From Chara braunii (Eukaryota; Streptophyta; Charophyceae; Charales; Characeae): a stretch of 47,105 nucleotides of DNA. Within the stretch, counting starts at the first letter, position 1; every line of letters starts with the position of its first letter. The stretch covers positions 934,533 to 981,637 of the forward strand of contig BFEA01000010.1 of NCBI GenBank assembly GCA_003427395.1. The letters are read 5' to 3'. The notes below the pieces were generated by a model. The model had not been told where the DNA came from. It saw nothing but the letters and a program-made list of their open reading frames with translations, and searched no databases. Below are positions 11,560-23,002 of this stretch, in pieces. The translations under genes and the position numbers were made by a program.

Positions 11560-12268
11560 TCAAGCAAAACAATGTACTCAATCGACCTCAACTTTTTCCC
11601 CTCCTTTTGCGCAAGGACCGCGCCTATGCCAATTTGGCGGGCCATTGTGGTCACAACAAAGGGATGTTCAAGATCCGGAAGTTCAAGGACTTCATAGTGC
11701 GTCAGGGCATATTTCAATCTCTTGAAGGTTGCCTCACATTCTTCGGTCCACTGCCATGGGGAGTCAAGGCACGTGAGGTCAGTTAGAGGAGAGGCTACAG
11801 TACTATTGCTCTTCACAAACAGGCCGTAACAGCCTGTCATCCGCAAAAATAACCTCACATCAGTCACAGACTGAGATCTAGGCCAGTCACGTATCCTGAC
11901 CGCTTTGGCATCATCCGACCACAAACCATCCACAGAACCTCATGACCCAGATATAAGATCTTGGTTCAACCAAATTCACATTTTTCCAAGTATTGGTGTT
12001 GTCTTAGGAGCCCTAGTACTGTTTTCACGTGCTCAGCGTGCTCCTCTACAGTCCTACTAAAGATAAGGATATCGTCGAGGTACACAACGATAAACTTGCC
12101 TAAATAGTCATGAAAGATCCAGTTCATTGCGTGCTGGAACCTCCTAGGAGCATTGCATAGGAAAAAGGGCATCACCGCAAACTCGTACAGACCTTACCTG
12201 GTTTGAAAGGCCGTTTTGTGCTGGTCCTCAGGTCTAATAGCAATTTGATGGTATCCGGACTTCATATC
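11560..12268 (-). pseudogene. pol: RT (second half) and RNase H start of element A
   Basis: Read on the minus strand from 12268: [37 protein letters not shown], then an intact catalytic YLDD (12071-12082) and ILIFSRTVEEHAEHV. The RNase H start lies at about 11740-11560 (FVVTTMARQIGIGAVLAQKEGKKL). Stops fall at about 12195 and 12003. The first half of this RT lies 27 kb away at 39264-39640. Across the two, the frame continues exactly when the insertion and one copy of TATC are set aside (FTKID on the far side, MKSGYHQ here). This is the only one of the four gypsy RTs in the window with an unaltered YLDD. Confidence 0.88.
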
Positions 12269-12798
12269 TGTAATGACCCGCCAAAACACAGACTGAGAAC
12301 ACTACTGATTTCTGGGATTTGCCGCTGGAATGTATGCCTTTGTGAGATGCTTGCATTCTGCTGTGATTTCTAAGTCGGAGTTTGTGTGCGTGCCTGCTGG
12401 TCTGCGTGCCTCTCTCAGTGCTTGTCGGCCTGAGCATGTGACCCGCAAGGGTACTTGTTGGTTGAAAGGCCGCGCAGGGCCGGTACTTACCTGTGGCCAT
12501 GACTTGCAGCGGGGAAAACACTCAAGTAGCAGGTAGGCCGGTACCACTCAGGAGTGGTAGAAATGTCGGGTACTAGAGGCCAAGCAGAAGAAGACAAAAG
12601 TTGGCATTTTTAGAGGCCCAATAGCAGTATGTTAGAGATAGGTCGGTACCAGTCCAAGTAGCCAGAGTCTAGGCCTGTCCAGACAATATCAGAGCCTGCA
12701 ATGATGTTTACCTCCGAAAGATAGGAGGTCCCGATTGTTGGGAGGCCGCTCGGCCTAGGAAGTCACTGCCCAAGAGGCCAATAGGTCACTATATCTTC

Positions 12799-12821
12799 AG
12801 GAGGAGCAAGCAGCTCCTCCT
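12799..12821 (+). repeat. Hairpin in LTR B
   Basis: AGGAGGAGC, loop AAGCA, then GCTCCTCCT. The other LTR (39101-39123) has C to T in both arms, which still allows G-U pairing in RNA. Confidence 0.7.
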
Positions 12822-13385
12822 CATTTGCGGTGTGCAAGAATTGGCGACATACTGTTGGAGCCAAGCGCTGGACTTGGGAGCGCTGCTGGGAGGAGGAGAG
12901 CAGCTGGGCACTCAGCCTGGCTATGGCGAGCAGCCCAGGCTGAGGACGAAGACGGGGGCGAAGGAGGAGAGTGGCGAGGTACCTACCTCGCTATGGTGGA
13001 CACCCTCTTCATCACCTTGATAGGCGCTGCATCTAAAAGGCCCCAGTTGGGGTAGTGCCGCACCAAGGAAGCTCGAGGCAGAGTCGGGCATGGCGGCATG
13101 AGAGGCAGCGACATAGCTGCTTTGCGTTGTCCATTGCACAGGAGGGCATAACCTTTAGTAGTCTGCCATAGCCTAGGCATGTGAGAGGAGGAAGAAGGGG
13201 GAAACCATGGCTATGGTGGACCTGTTGTTGTGTCAGCAATAAGAGGGAACTTCGGATATTGATTCTAGTTCATCCACTCGTTGTTATTATTATTATTGGG
13301 AGAAGAATAAGATTGGCAAAGTGAAGTGGGAGGAGGAAGGTCGAGAGAGAAGGGGGATTCGTCATTGGTCTTGCTGGTGTACATC

Positions 13386-13430
13386 TTCTTTTTCTTCTTC
13401 TTCTTCTTCTTCTTCTTCTTCTTCTTCTTT
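13386..13430 (+). repeat. (TTC)n microsatellite
   Basis: About fifteen TTC units near the 3' end of the B 5' LTR. Confidence 0.9.
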
Positions 13431-13542
13431 CTCTCTTCTTTGGTCTCTATCTCTTCGCAAGTGCTTTCATTTCTTTCGCAATCGGGTGGCATTCTCTTTC
13501 ATTGTGAATTTGCACTTTGGGAATGACCAAGATCTTAACAAT

Positions 13543-13554
13543 TGGTATCGGAGC
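13543..13554 (+). other. Primer-binding site of element B
   Basis: TGGTATCGGAGC lies two bases after the LTR terminal CA. It is the same variant as in D and C. Confidence 0.9.
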
Positions 13555-14242
13555 GGACTTACTTGCTGGCGAGACGTGTTAGTCAACCTAACCCTAATTC
13601 TGGATTCGGTTAGGGCTAACCTAATCTCAAATTAGGGTTGGAAGTTAGGGTTAAGAGGGGCAGTGAGGTATGTGGATGCTGCCCCCACCTGGTTAGGCCA
13701 TGTAGGGTCGACATTAGACCTGACCAGGTTGCTTGAGTGATTGAATGAGGTGGCGGGACACAAAGGAGGCTGATTGGAGTAAGCGAGAGGGAGTAGACAG
13801 TGCGAGGTACTCGCACCTGGAATCTGGACTTCAAGAAGACACTGAGTGACTTTTGGGCTTCCCCTCAAGAGGGAGACTTGGTTGGAGGCTGCCATATCTG
13901 CATCGAAGAGCTCCAAGTTGCTGCTTCGGTCTTCAACATCGACGGAGGATCCTGCATTGTAACATGGGTGTAGGAAGGCCATCTTAGTCATGCGAGGACG
14001 CTTCGTGTAGTGGTAGCTAGGAGTCAGGAGGACCTATGAGAGAAGGGGGTGAGTTGTTATCCATCTTTGGAGGTCGGGCCTCACAGGTAAGTGTCGTGTG
14101 ACTTGGGTATGCCCATGGGTGGTTGCTTGGTGCTTCATGGCCTATTGGGGTGTGTTGGGCTCTCTTCTTCTTTCTCTCTGCGGTCTTGGTTATGTGTGTG
14201 AGCATGCAGATTGCTTTCTCACCTGATGGATGGATGGATGAT

Positions 14243-14245
<3 letters not shown>
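13555..14245 (+). other. Leader of element B, left part
   Basis: Non-coding as far as I can see. A cluster of TTAGGG-like words on both strands lies at 13581-13650 and is not a tandem array. The leader is cut by the LINE at the poly-T run starting at 14246, after the short repeat GATGGATGGATGGATG. Confidence 0.5.
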
Positions 14246-14285
<40 letters not shown>

Positions 14286-14859
14286 AAACACCCCCACGAG
14301 TGTTAGTGATGCTGATAAGAGAAGACACCACTAACACCTGGCTCCATCTATTGGTGGGGAGCAACACCTGCTGAAAACGTGTCCAGCCTCCCTTGCACAG
14401 ACTAAAAATGAAGTATATCCGGAAACAGTTATGTCATGTTCCTGCCAGCATTGATTGCCCTTGAATCCAGGGGATCAACTGAGCAGGGTATTGGTAGGAA
14501 GGGGAAACCTCTTCACCATGCATTCGGCGCCGGATACACAGCTACTCCTTGGTTACTCCCTCCCCCTGAAGCATACTGAACCATGCTGGAACCATACTAG
14601 TATCTCCTCCATCTGTTAGCATTGATTACCTTGAAGCCAGGGGATTGACCGAGCAGATAAAACCTACATCGCTTCGTACCACTGTAGATCTACCATGGAG
14701 AATCCATGGGGTGGAAAGGGGCCGGGGAAATCAGGAGGGCACAGAGGGACCGCCCCATCTACCCTCGTCCAATCGCTAAAACAGATACCATAGTCTCTTC
14801 TGAACCCGTCCTCACCCCCTTCTGAAGACTGTCCTCCCTCCCAACAGATGTGGGCTATC

Positions 14860-16260
14860 TTACCTTCCCTCCCCAGCCATTCCCTGGAAAATTGTCGGAT
14901 ATCTTGCCATATGTCTTTTTCGTTTGAAACAGATCCAATTTTACTTTCACACTTTGCCATTGTGCCATGAGTTTCTCCCGAATATATTGCTTAACCATTT
15001 CGGTGACCTCTTCCCCCTCTATCCTAACTCCTTCAATCAGGAGTATGCACCTTTTTCGCCAAAGAGTCCAAATGATAGCTCTCCTCCCCGTCGTAAACAT
15101 GTTATTTTTGAAAGGACAGTCCGCAGGGGAGGACCAGGCTTCACATAAGAGGGCTCTCCAGTCCCATGGCCACATGGATGTAGTGCCAAGCTTTCGCCAG
15201 ATCCTATCCCACCATCTCCATGTCAGAATCGCCCCTGGGCATTGCAAAAATATATGCTTTATGGTTTCCGCATCTTTTGGTGGGGAAAGGAGGCCAAACA
15301 GGAGTGACACCATGGTAGCGCTAGGCCTTTTCGATCAATTAGCCAGTTATTGGTTGGGAGGCAGTGGTGTTCTATATGCCACTGCAGCGAAGCCAGTTTC
15401 GCCGGTTTGGCTCTCTTGGCCTTAAACCACCGAATAGGTCGAACTGCGTCCATTCCCACGTTCATACGAGTTAGCCATCGTTCTCTCACAATTTCCTTCA
15501 CATTGATCCTCGGTCTTAGGAGGCGGTAGGCCGATTTCACAGACAAGGTGAATAGGGTCCTGTTTACCCCCTTTTTCCTTGACAGATTCCATTTCTATTC
15601 CTCCGGGTCAAGGGGAAGGTTGGCAAGCGGGGTTTCAGGGAAGAACATGAACGAGTCCTGCGAATGGAGAACCCAAATGCGGGGCAAATCTATATTTTTC
15701 CACCATTTCAGCACATCAGGGTGGTACCTCTTTAACCTATTGTCATGTTCCCGATGAAAAAGATTTAGAGCTTCCTGGGTATGTACCTCCACCACATTCC
15801 CCACGCTTTCAGGATCATCAGGGATATCCACCCAGCCCCCTTCTTGTAGACATGGTCCCTTACATAGGATGCACACCCAATCCAAGGGTACATAAAAGAT
15901 CAATTCCTCAAAGTTTCGTCCCACATGATGACAATGCTTTGCCAGTTTTTCTCTTCCACAGCCCATATGTCGTTAATTTTTAACACCCCCCTTTTGACCC
16001 AGCTGTTCCACGGAGGGGCCGAACTGCAATATATGCTCCCGCACCAATCCATAATGTGTGTATTCCCAAACAGAGGTTGTCTCCCCACCTCCTCCCACCT
16101 GGACAGCCTGCCCTTGTCTGGTAGGGAGAGTTGGCGCCACGCGCGAAGGGCCCTGCACCAGAAGTCGTCCCCAGCCAAGTCACGCCTGGCAGCCCCCCTT
16201 TCTGTGTTTCTTGGGAATTGGCAAAGGTGGGGAATGGACCAAAAGCGCTCCTCAAGCCAG
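14860..16260 (-). pseudogene. LINE C-terminal region with zf-RVT motif (decayed)
   Basis: The minus strand has several open pieces. One (15259-15546) reads SVKSAYRLL...RRERWLTRMNVG...FKAKRAKPAKLASLQW, and the next (14855-15313) reads AETIKHIFLQCPGAILTWRWWDRIW. The pattern E-T-x-x-H-x-F-x-x-C followed by Trp-rich helices is the zf-RVT signature at the end of plant LINE ORF2 proteins. Upstream pieces (15595-16178) give Trp-rich segments such as DVLKWWKNIDLPRIW. Frameshifts separate the pieces, so no full protein can be made. Confidence 0.8.
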
Positions 16261-16559
16261 GTCAGTGGGTGGACCTCGCAAGAGGTCTGGGAGCCAAACG
16301 TGCAATTTGTTCAAGGGCCAAGGCCCCCCACGGGAGATGGGTGGTGAAAAGCAGACGGGTCCAGGACGCCTAGACCCCCTTTTGTCTCTTGGCTGAATAA
16401 CTACCGGCCAGGCGACTCTAGTGATCACATTAGGAAGGGTGTTGTCCCCCCTCTAGAGCAACGTGTTAACCTATCTCTTCAATGCTTTGACCACCTCTTT
16501 GCTAAGAGGCCCATATCGCGGATTTGTACCGTAGTGAGGCCAGTACAACATTGTTGATG

Positions 16560-17790
16560 GCCAAAGTTCTGCCCATCAGTGATGTCCGCTGTCAGTCCAG
16601 TGAGCCATCTTTTCCAGCACGGGTTTCAAGATCCAATCATTCGAAGCTGGCCTGCCCAAGGCGGTCATCATGATGCCCAGGACCCGAATCGAGGCCTCCA
16701 TGGGTTGCCATTTAATCTGCGGCTGCTCAGGCGGGCGCACCCCTTGGTGATGGATCCACCACCCCGAGGTCTTGGTACCCAATTGACTGTCATGTCGAAC
16801 ACAGCAGTGAACCGCTTCATGAGGTTTCTGATATCTTCCATATTCGCAAGAGAAACATCCAGCATAACAGTCAGGTCATCCGCGAACATATAGCAGACCG
16901 GGATGGCTTCTTCAGGGATGGTAGGATGGAAGAAATGTGGAGCTTTCGCAGGTCTCTGTTTGTGTGGAGGTTCGCAACCAACGCTTCCATCACAATAATG
17001 AAGAGGAAGGGGGCCAGCGGGTCTCCTTGGCGGACTGATCTCTGCAGGCGAATTTCCGGAGCCTACATTCCATCAACCTGAACTCTTGTCGTGGCGTTTT
17101 GGTGTAGTATTGCAATCCATCAGCGAAAATGTGGACCGAAGTTCTTTTTTTCCAAACATTTGTCCAAAAAGAACCAATCCACATGGTCATATGCTTTCTC
17201 AAAATCAATAAAGATAACGGTTGCGTTGCATTTATCCTGCCTTGTTATTATGAGAAGCTCATTTATCAGGAGGATGTTATCATGGATTCTTCGTCCTTTG
17301 ATAAACCCTGTTTGAGAAGGGTGAATCAGGGTTTCGAGGACAAGGATCAGACGGTTTGCAAGGGCTTTCGCTACCATCTTGTACACGACCGTAAGCAAGG
17401 TTATCAGTCAATGATTTTCGATAACCATTTTGTCCCCTTTTTTATGCAACAAGGTGAGGATGCCTTGTCCAACTAACTCCCCCATGCTTCCGGATTCCCA
17501 CACCTGCTCATAGTATTTCATTAGGTCCGGGGCCATCATGTTCCAAAAGGGTTCCCAGAACTCTTTTGAGAGACCATCTAGGCCCGCCGCTTTCTCCTCC
17601 TCCATTTGCAGCAAGGTAGTCCTGATTTCGTCCTTGGATAACGGGTGTTCAAGTTGTGATTTTTGCTGTTCGGATAATTCTTTTTCCAGCGGACGGAGGA
17701 AGGTCGTCACCTCTTCCTCCCTTAACAGCTTGTCCCGATGTATCTTGTTCTCAATGACATATCTTTCAACATTGCATTGTCTTTTCACTT
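16560..17790 (-). pseudogene. LINE reverse transcriptase (decayed)
   Basis: Minus-strand pieces in order: a segment ending LEHPLSKDEIRTTLLQMEEEKAAGLDGLSKEFW (17788-17408, described here in parts), GFIKGRRIHDNIL and FIDFEKAYDHVDW (motif A, within 17398-17120), RQGDPLAPFLF (motif B, about 17000-17035) and FADD (motif C, 16875-16886, both Asp present). These are the classic L1-clade motifs. Frame changes occur at about 17400, 17120 and 16900. The enzyme would copy LINE RNA directly at a nicked chromosomal site. Confidence 0.88.
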
Positions 17791-18521
17791 ATGAACGGCT
17801 ATAGGGAAAGATTCTTGCTGAAATGTCTTTTCCTTTTCAATACGGTAGAGGCAGTTTGGGACTGACTTGGTACACCTCTCTCATTGGTCCTGGTCCACGA
17901 CCTACTTGGGACCTTTCGGGACTAAGTGGGACCAGGCCAATGGGACAGGACCCCTTTAGGACCCAAATCTGTTGTTGTCAATGCATCTCTTTGTTATGCT
18001 GAATTTGGGGGACACACAACTAGCAAGGACATTCCTTTCAAAGGGATCTTGGCTGGTCTTACTGCATGTTCTCCCACACTGCCCCCCGTCTGGCTCGGAG
18101 ACCGTATGCACCCCTCGAAATCTCCATTGCTGCAGTTAGTTTTCTTCGGCTGACTTATTCGTGATACATGTTCGATGTTAAGTTAGACAAGAGGGGATCT
18201 CCAACTAATCTGACCGAACCCGTTCGTTAAGTCAATCCTCTATGTGAATTGTTTTTATTTCTTTATTATTTATTTCTGTTGCGTGGACGCCGTTCTCCAA
18301 GTCCAAATGAATTGTCGCTCGGGGTAGGAGTTCTACCTTCTGCTCTTTGTCATTTATTTGTTTTTCTTTTATTTGAGGCGTGTGCACAAAAAGCGGAAAG
18401 CAAGAGAAGAGAGAGAGAAGGTATAATGTTTCAGAGTGTGAGGGGTAAGAGGAGCGTTCGTCCAAACGTGAGCAAAGAGTGAACCCCTCTTGAGAGATCT
18501 ACTAACACCCCATCCTCCAAC
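17791..18521 (+). other. Leader of element B, right part
   Basis: Non-coding sequence before gag. It holds an imperfect inverted repeat (17882-17898 and 17926-17942; arms CATTGGTCCTGGTCCAC and GTGGGACCAGGCCAATG) surrounded by several GGGAC words. I see no gene. The exact LINE boundary on the left is not resolved. Confidence 0.5.
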
Positions 18522-20060
18522 ATGGCAAACATCTCATCTACCCAATGGCAGGTCATGTTGGACGCAGCGAACGAGAGCGAGAAACCGTTCTTTCAAAAAC
18601 TCTACGAGGATGCGATACACCGAGAGAGAGAGGCAGAAGCAACAGCCAAAGCCACAACTATTGCTGCCCAAGTGGCTCTCCTCGAGGTTCCGAAGTCTAG
18701 TGATGCTCGATTTAAAGAGAAGGTAGTTGTTGTCGTAGCAGCCTTCGTTCAACTGCGGACCTTGGAAGATCTTGAGTCTCGTGTGACAGCTCTAGAGCAG
18801 AGGCATCAAGAAAAGCAAGCTGAGATCGACAGCCCCAAATAGGCCCAACTGAATACCTCTCGTCCTCCTAATCCTCATCCTGCTGCAGTCCAAGTCTCTC
18901 ACCCTAACACAGTCCTCACGCAAAGAGCAAGTGCAACTTAGACGAGCTCAGGATCCGTTGCCAGCTCTTCAAGCGGCAACGCCGGCAGCTCTCCACTGGT
19001 CTCAGTTCCAAACGCAGGGACATCACCCCAAAACGCCGCAATTCTTACTAGCGTATAATACAACGGTCCCATGGTAGAAAAGAGGGCGGCCACGCTGCCG
19101 TCCAAGTACAACGGGAAGGGGGACATCACCTCTTGGATTAGCTCCATGTGCTCATACTTTGATGTATTGCGAACACCGCAGGACGACCGATGTATGATCA
19201 TGGGCACAAATACTGAGCCCGTTGTACGGAGTTTCATAGAACTCCAAGTTGTTAGTGCAGGCTATGAATGAATTGACCTGACAGAGTGGTTGAAAGTAAC
19301 TCCTGTACGAACTCTTGAGGACCTCTTCATCGCGCAGTATCAAGATAAGCACGCTGCGCTCAAAGCAACGCTCAAGCTTGAGGCCCTCAAGGGCCAAAAG
19401 TGGAGGACTTCCATGCAGGTTTTGCAACAACATTGGACTAGTCTGTTCACTACTCCAAACCTGGGATGGACTGACGTGTCTTGCATGGATGTACTTATGG
19501 GAGTGGCCACTAAAGACTATGTCTCTCGGATAGGACTCAAGGAGCACTCAACCTAGCGTGAGCTCTTGAAGGATCTAGTCAACTTAAAGACCTCGTCAAG
19601 CGTGCGAAGACACCAGCTACACGTAAAACTTTGCGACGCAAGCGGTATGGAAGCAGCAACAAGCTTGCCCCGCATGAACATCGGGAGGTTGAGGATCAGT
19701 CCTATGCGGATGATCTATCTCTAGATGACGATCTAAAGTCGGACTCTGAAGTGGGCTGTTCTACATCAACCCTTGAGTTTGACGTAGACTGCTTCAAACA
19801 AGGGGCCTAACCACAGTTCGGGTAAGGGAACTATAGCACACCTCCCCAAGAATGCAAAGACGCCTGAGAAGTCGGAGTTTGGGTAAGGGAACTATAGCAC
19901 ACCTCCCCAAGAATGCAAAGATGCCTGAGAAGTCAGAGGATGCTTCCACCAAGCCTTGGGAAACCCTCTGCATCAATCGAAAAGAATGGGAAAGAAGATC
20001 CAAACTACACATGTGCTTCCATTGTGAAAAGTATGGGCATGCAGTGTAGGATTGTTATCG
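18522..20060 (+). pseudogene. gag: gag of element B (decayed)
   Basis: It starts at ATG 18522 (MANISSTQWQVML...), chosen because the coiled-coil N-terminus (residues about 40-105, LESRVTALEQRHQEKQAEI) follows in the same frame. After stops at 18839 and 18940 the gag core appears (19071-19556): LPSKYNGKGDITSWISSMCSYFD, and, after another stop, LTEWLKVTPVRTLEDLFIAQYQ. The zinc knuckle CFHCEKYGHAV-stop-DC (about 20008-20055) keeps all four metal ligands but has a stop inside it. A 57-base unit is tandemly repeated at about 19812-19925 (GGGAACTATAGCACACC... twice). It would form the particle shell. Confidence 0.8.
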
Positions 20061-20334
20061 TCTGCAGGGAAACAGGCAAAGGGCGTAGAAGAGTCGTCAA
20101 CACTCTCTACAACAAGGGAAGTTGAACACCTAGCTGCAGGCCCCCCCCTTGAACATGGCGTTGCTGCTGGAGCTGCATCCAATGTCCCAGGTGAGAATGG
20201 AAGTTGACTTCCCTACTTTCCTCCCAAGGCTTAGTGTAAAGGACTTGAACTGCAGCAGCCTTGGTTTCAACGTCGGTTCGAGCTTCAAGAGCAGGCTGTT
20301 AATCAGATTCAGGCTCCTTGGAGAGTGGAGTTGA

Positions 20335-20830
20335 TCTTCTTAAGCTGATCATCAACCGCCGATACATTCGTGTCTTGATTGATAACGGTTCCACAACTAA
20401 TTTATTTTCTCCTAACGGGATTCGTAAGGCGGGCCTCGGAATGAAGCAAGTGGAATTGCAAAAGCCCTGTCAAACCTAGGTAGGCAACCAAGAGGGTGTC
20501 ACCTCAACACATGTTGTCAAAGGTGTGCGCGTCACCTTAGACAAAAATCGCACTGTCACACATGAGTTGAATTTTTATGTCCTCGACAAGTGTCCCTTCG
20601 ACGCGGTGATTGGTTTGGGCTGGTTAAAAGCCCATTGCCTAAGGACCATATGGGCAGACACTCAGTTCATGGTGCGTGACGCCAAGGGGAACAAGCGTAC
20701 CGTCTTGCTGGATGAGACGCACGAATCCCCAGTGACTCTTTTGAGTGCGATGAAATTTTGCAGATCAATGCGCACACACAAAGAAGGTGAGCATGTGCGT
20801 GTAGCTCTCTACTTCTATTGTAAGAAATAA
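20335..20830 (+). pseudogene. Aspartic protease of element B (decayed)
   Basis: RYIRVLIDNGSTTNLFSPNGIRKAGL (about 20360-20440) shows the retropepsin signature with D-N-G-S in place of D-[ST]-G-[AST]. A stop follows at 20477-20479. The second part (20525-20830) gives a hydrophobic segment ending VIGLGWLKAHCL, the equivalent of the conserved ILGxxWL near the end of gypsy proteases. It is inactive because of the stop. Confidence 0.75.
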
Positions 20831-20939
20831 GTTTACTTCGGATCCAACTACTTTGAATTCGGTTGTTATTGTTGTAAACTCTCAAACTGATTTTCTCTCT
20901 CCTGATAAGGATGATCCTCCACCGGAAGTCCCAACAAAC

Positions 20940-21760
20940 ATTCGTCGTTTATAAGATCCATTTCCTAAAGTCCTAGCTGAACGTCGTGGGGTCCCCGAGC
21001 ATTCGGTCAAACATAAGATCGAGATAATAGAAGGGAGTGTTCCTCCAAAGGGTTGCGTCTACCATATGGTACAAGGCGAGTTAAAGGATTTGAGGAGATA
21101 GATTGACGACATGATTGATCGTGGATGGATTAGGCCTGGTGAGTCCAAGTTTGGTGCACCTGTCCTTTTTGTGCCAAAGAAAGGAGGCAAACTCCAAATG
21201 TGTATCAATTATCGTGGCCTAAACCGTATAACCAGAAAGAATGCTTATCCCTTGCCTCGCATAGATGATTTGCTAGATGCTACAGGTGGGTGCAAGGTCT
21301 TCTCCAAGATCGACCTAAAGTCTAGCTACCACCAGATTGAAGTTGATCCGAACCACCAGCACAAAACTGCATTCAAAACACGCGCTGGGCTGTACAAATT
21401 CATCGTTATGCCCTTCGGTTTCACGAATGCACCAATAACATTTCAGTGCCTCATGTACAAGGTTCTCCGCCATCAACTCGACAGTTTTTTGTTGTTTACC
21501 TCAACGACATCCTAATTGTCAGCAAGTTCATGAAAGAGCACGTCAAGCACCTTAGGGTCCTGCAGGTCCTCAAGGAGGCACACTTGCACCTCAACTTAGA
21601 GAAATATGAGTTTGGAAGGGACAACGTCATCTATCTTGGGCACCGGTTGTTTGAAAACGGCCTTGAGCCTGAGGCAACCAAGGTCAAGGTCATACGAAAG
21701 TGGCCTCAACCGGCGAACGTACGCGAACTGCGTTCCTTTCTTGGTTTGGCTTCGTATTAA
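20940..21760 (+). pseudogene. pol: Reverse transcriptase of element B (decayed)
   Basis: Motifs in order: [21 protein letters not shown] (21122-21190), CINYRGLNRIT, KIDLKSSYHQIEV (about 21308), MPFGFTNAPITFQ (about 21408-21450), a frameshift at about 21480-21490, then FVVYLNDILIVSKF. The catalytic box reads YLND: Asn (21503-21505) replaces the first Asp. The connection region (LGHRLFENGLEPEATKV, RELRSFLGLASY) ends at a stop at 21760. It would copy element RNA. It is dead by frameshift and active-site change. Confidence 0.88.
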
Positions 21761-21879
21761 CGGAAAGTTTGTGCCTAATTTTTTTGTCATTGCTATCGCC
21801 CACTCTCGAGACTAACATGCAAAAATGTCACTTATGTGTGGTGTGAGAAATGCTAGACTTTCAAGCCTTGAAAGAGACT

Positions 21880-22502
21880 TTGGTAAGTCATCATTTACTC
21901 CGTATTACGGATCCCAACCTCACGTTCGTGGTCACTACGGACGCAAGAAAGTATGGGATTGGCGCAGTGCTGCAACAAGATGATAGCGAGCTCGAGTATT
22001 ACAGCAAACGCATGCCCATATATGCATGAGCTCTATGCCTTTCGAGAGACGCTCACATATTGGAAGCACTACCTCTTGGGTCGTCACTTCAAGGTTTAGT
22101 TAGATCATCAGACCTTGCAGTGGATAAAAACGCAAACTGATCTCTCTCCGACGTTGACCCGCTGGTTGCATAACATTGATGTTTACAATTTTGAACTGAA
22201 ACAGAAGAAAGGTTGTTATAATTGTGTTGTTGATGCTTTATCGCGTCATCCCGAGTTTTCGACTTGCCTTGTGAGCTCCTATGACCTCCTAAGGAAACTG
22301 AAGGAGGATCTAGTCGAACACACTGCCAAGGATCCGAACCTTAGTCCCATCCTTGAGCAGATCAAGGTTGACCCTAGCAGCCAGCCTAATTTTCACGAGG
22401 GCGAGGGTCTTGCATTTCGACGCTACGGGAAGTTTGATCGTCTGTGTGTGCCCAACCATGCGCCTCTCCAAACTCATTTCTTGGATCTGGCACATGGTCG
22501 GA
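21880..22502 (+). pseudogene. pol: RNase H and integrase N-terminus of element B
   Basis: The RNase H core is visible as FVVTTDARKYGIGAVLQQ (about 21928), then, after frame changes and stops, LYAFRETLTYWKHYLLGRHFKV, DHQTLQWI and NCVVDALSRHPEF (about 22224-22260). The frame from 22115 continues into the integrase linker and the first His of the HHCC zinc-binding motif (HGRSG, ending at 22507). Element C interrupts it there. The frame resumes at 31912 with HFDSDKT. Confidence 0.85.
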
Positions 22503-22507
22503 GTGGA

Positions 22508-22989
22508 TGTTACGGACTCCGCCAGGGCTCGATCCCTGGTGCATCTTTTTGTTGTTTCTGCTGCTTCCCGTTTTCAACCTGGCACCCTTTTTCCGAACCC
22601 CTCCTTTGGCACCATCGGATTTTGGACAATTGGCGCCATGCTGCAATTCGGGTGCCACTTTCAAATACCGCACTTTTCAGTTCTGCCCTCGGGGCTTTTG
22701 AAGATCTGCCCCCGGTACTCTATACCGGACACCCGGTACTTATGCCAGTGCCCCGTACAGTACGGGTACACGTCTCGTACCACTTTCCAACTGCTGTACT
22801 CATACCCAGTGTGACTTCCTCCTGTTTCGGCATTCGGAATCCAAGACTTCGACTTTGCGTCCTTGTCACTGTCTGCGTCCGACCCTCAGTGGTGTCGAGT
22901 GAGTGAGTGTGTGTGTGTGCTCTCACTCTCTCCCTCTATCTCTCCTCTCCTCGGCTCTCCCTGTCTCCCTCAGCCTCGCACTCGTTACA
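22508..22989 (+). repeat. 5' LTR of element C
   Basis: Runs from TGTTACGGACTCC to ...CACTCGTTACA. From about 22722 onward it matches the 3' LTR. It holds a perfect hairpin CCCGTAC-A-GTACGGG (22752-22766) and a CT-rich 3' third. Confidence 0.88.
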
Positions 22990-22990
22990 C

Positions 22991-23002
22991 TGGTATCGGA
23001 GC
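22991..23002 (+). other. Primer-binding site of element C
   Basis: TGGTATCGGAGC lies one base after the LTR end. Confidence 0.9.

Larger units (their letters stand above)
12269..13540 (+). repeat. 5' LTR of element B
   Basis: It runs from TGTAATGACC to ...GATCTTAACA, directly before a primer site. It matches 38545-39263 except for about 580 bases (roughly 12893-13470) missing from that copy. It contains a perfect 9-bp hairpin (12799-12821), an opposite-strand CAGGTAAGT (about 12484-12492), and a TTC microsatellite at about 13386-13430. Confidence 0.88.
14246..17790 (-). mobile_element. Plant-type LINE, 5'-truncated
   Basis: On the minus strand the element ends in a pure A tail (T run 14246-14284 here). 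The 3' untranslated part follows (about 14285-14860), then a zf-RVT/RNase-like C-terminus and a non-LTR reverse transcriptase. No endonuclease domain is present, so it is truncated at its 5' end, as usual for target-primed insertions. I could not find a convincing target duplication. The right boundary is only the point where RT similarity stops. The clean 39-base tail suggests a more recent insertion than the many frameshifts would imply. Confidence 0.85.

Noticed and set aside
13581-13650. Interstitial telomere sequence (TTAGGG/CCCTAA words).
   Set aside because: The words are scattered, on both strands and not tandem. The plant-type TTTAGGG unit is not repeated.
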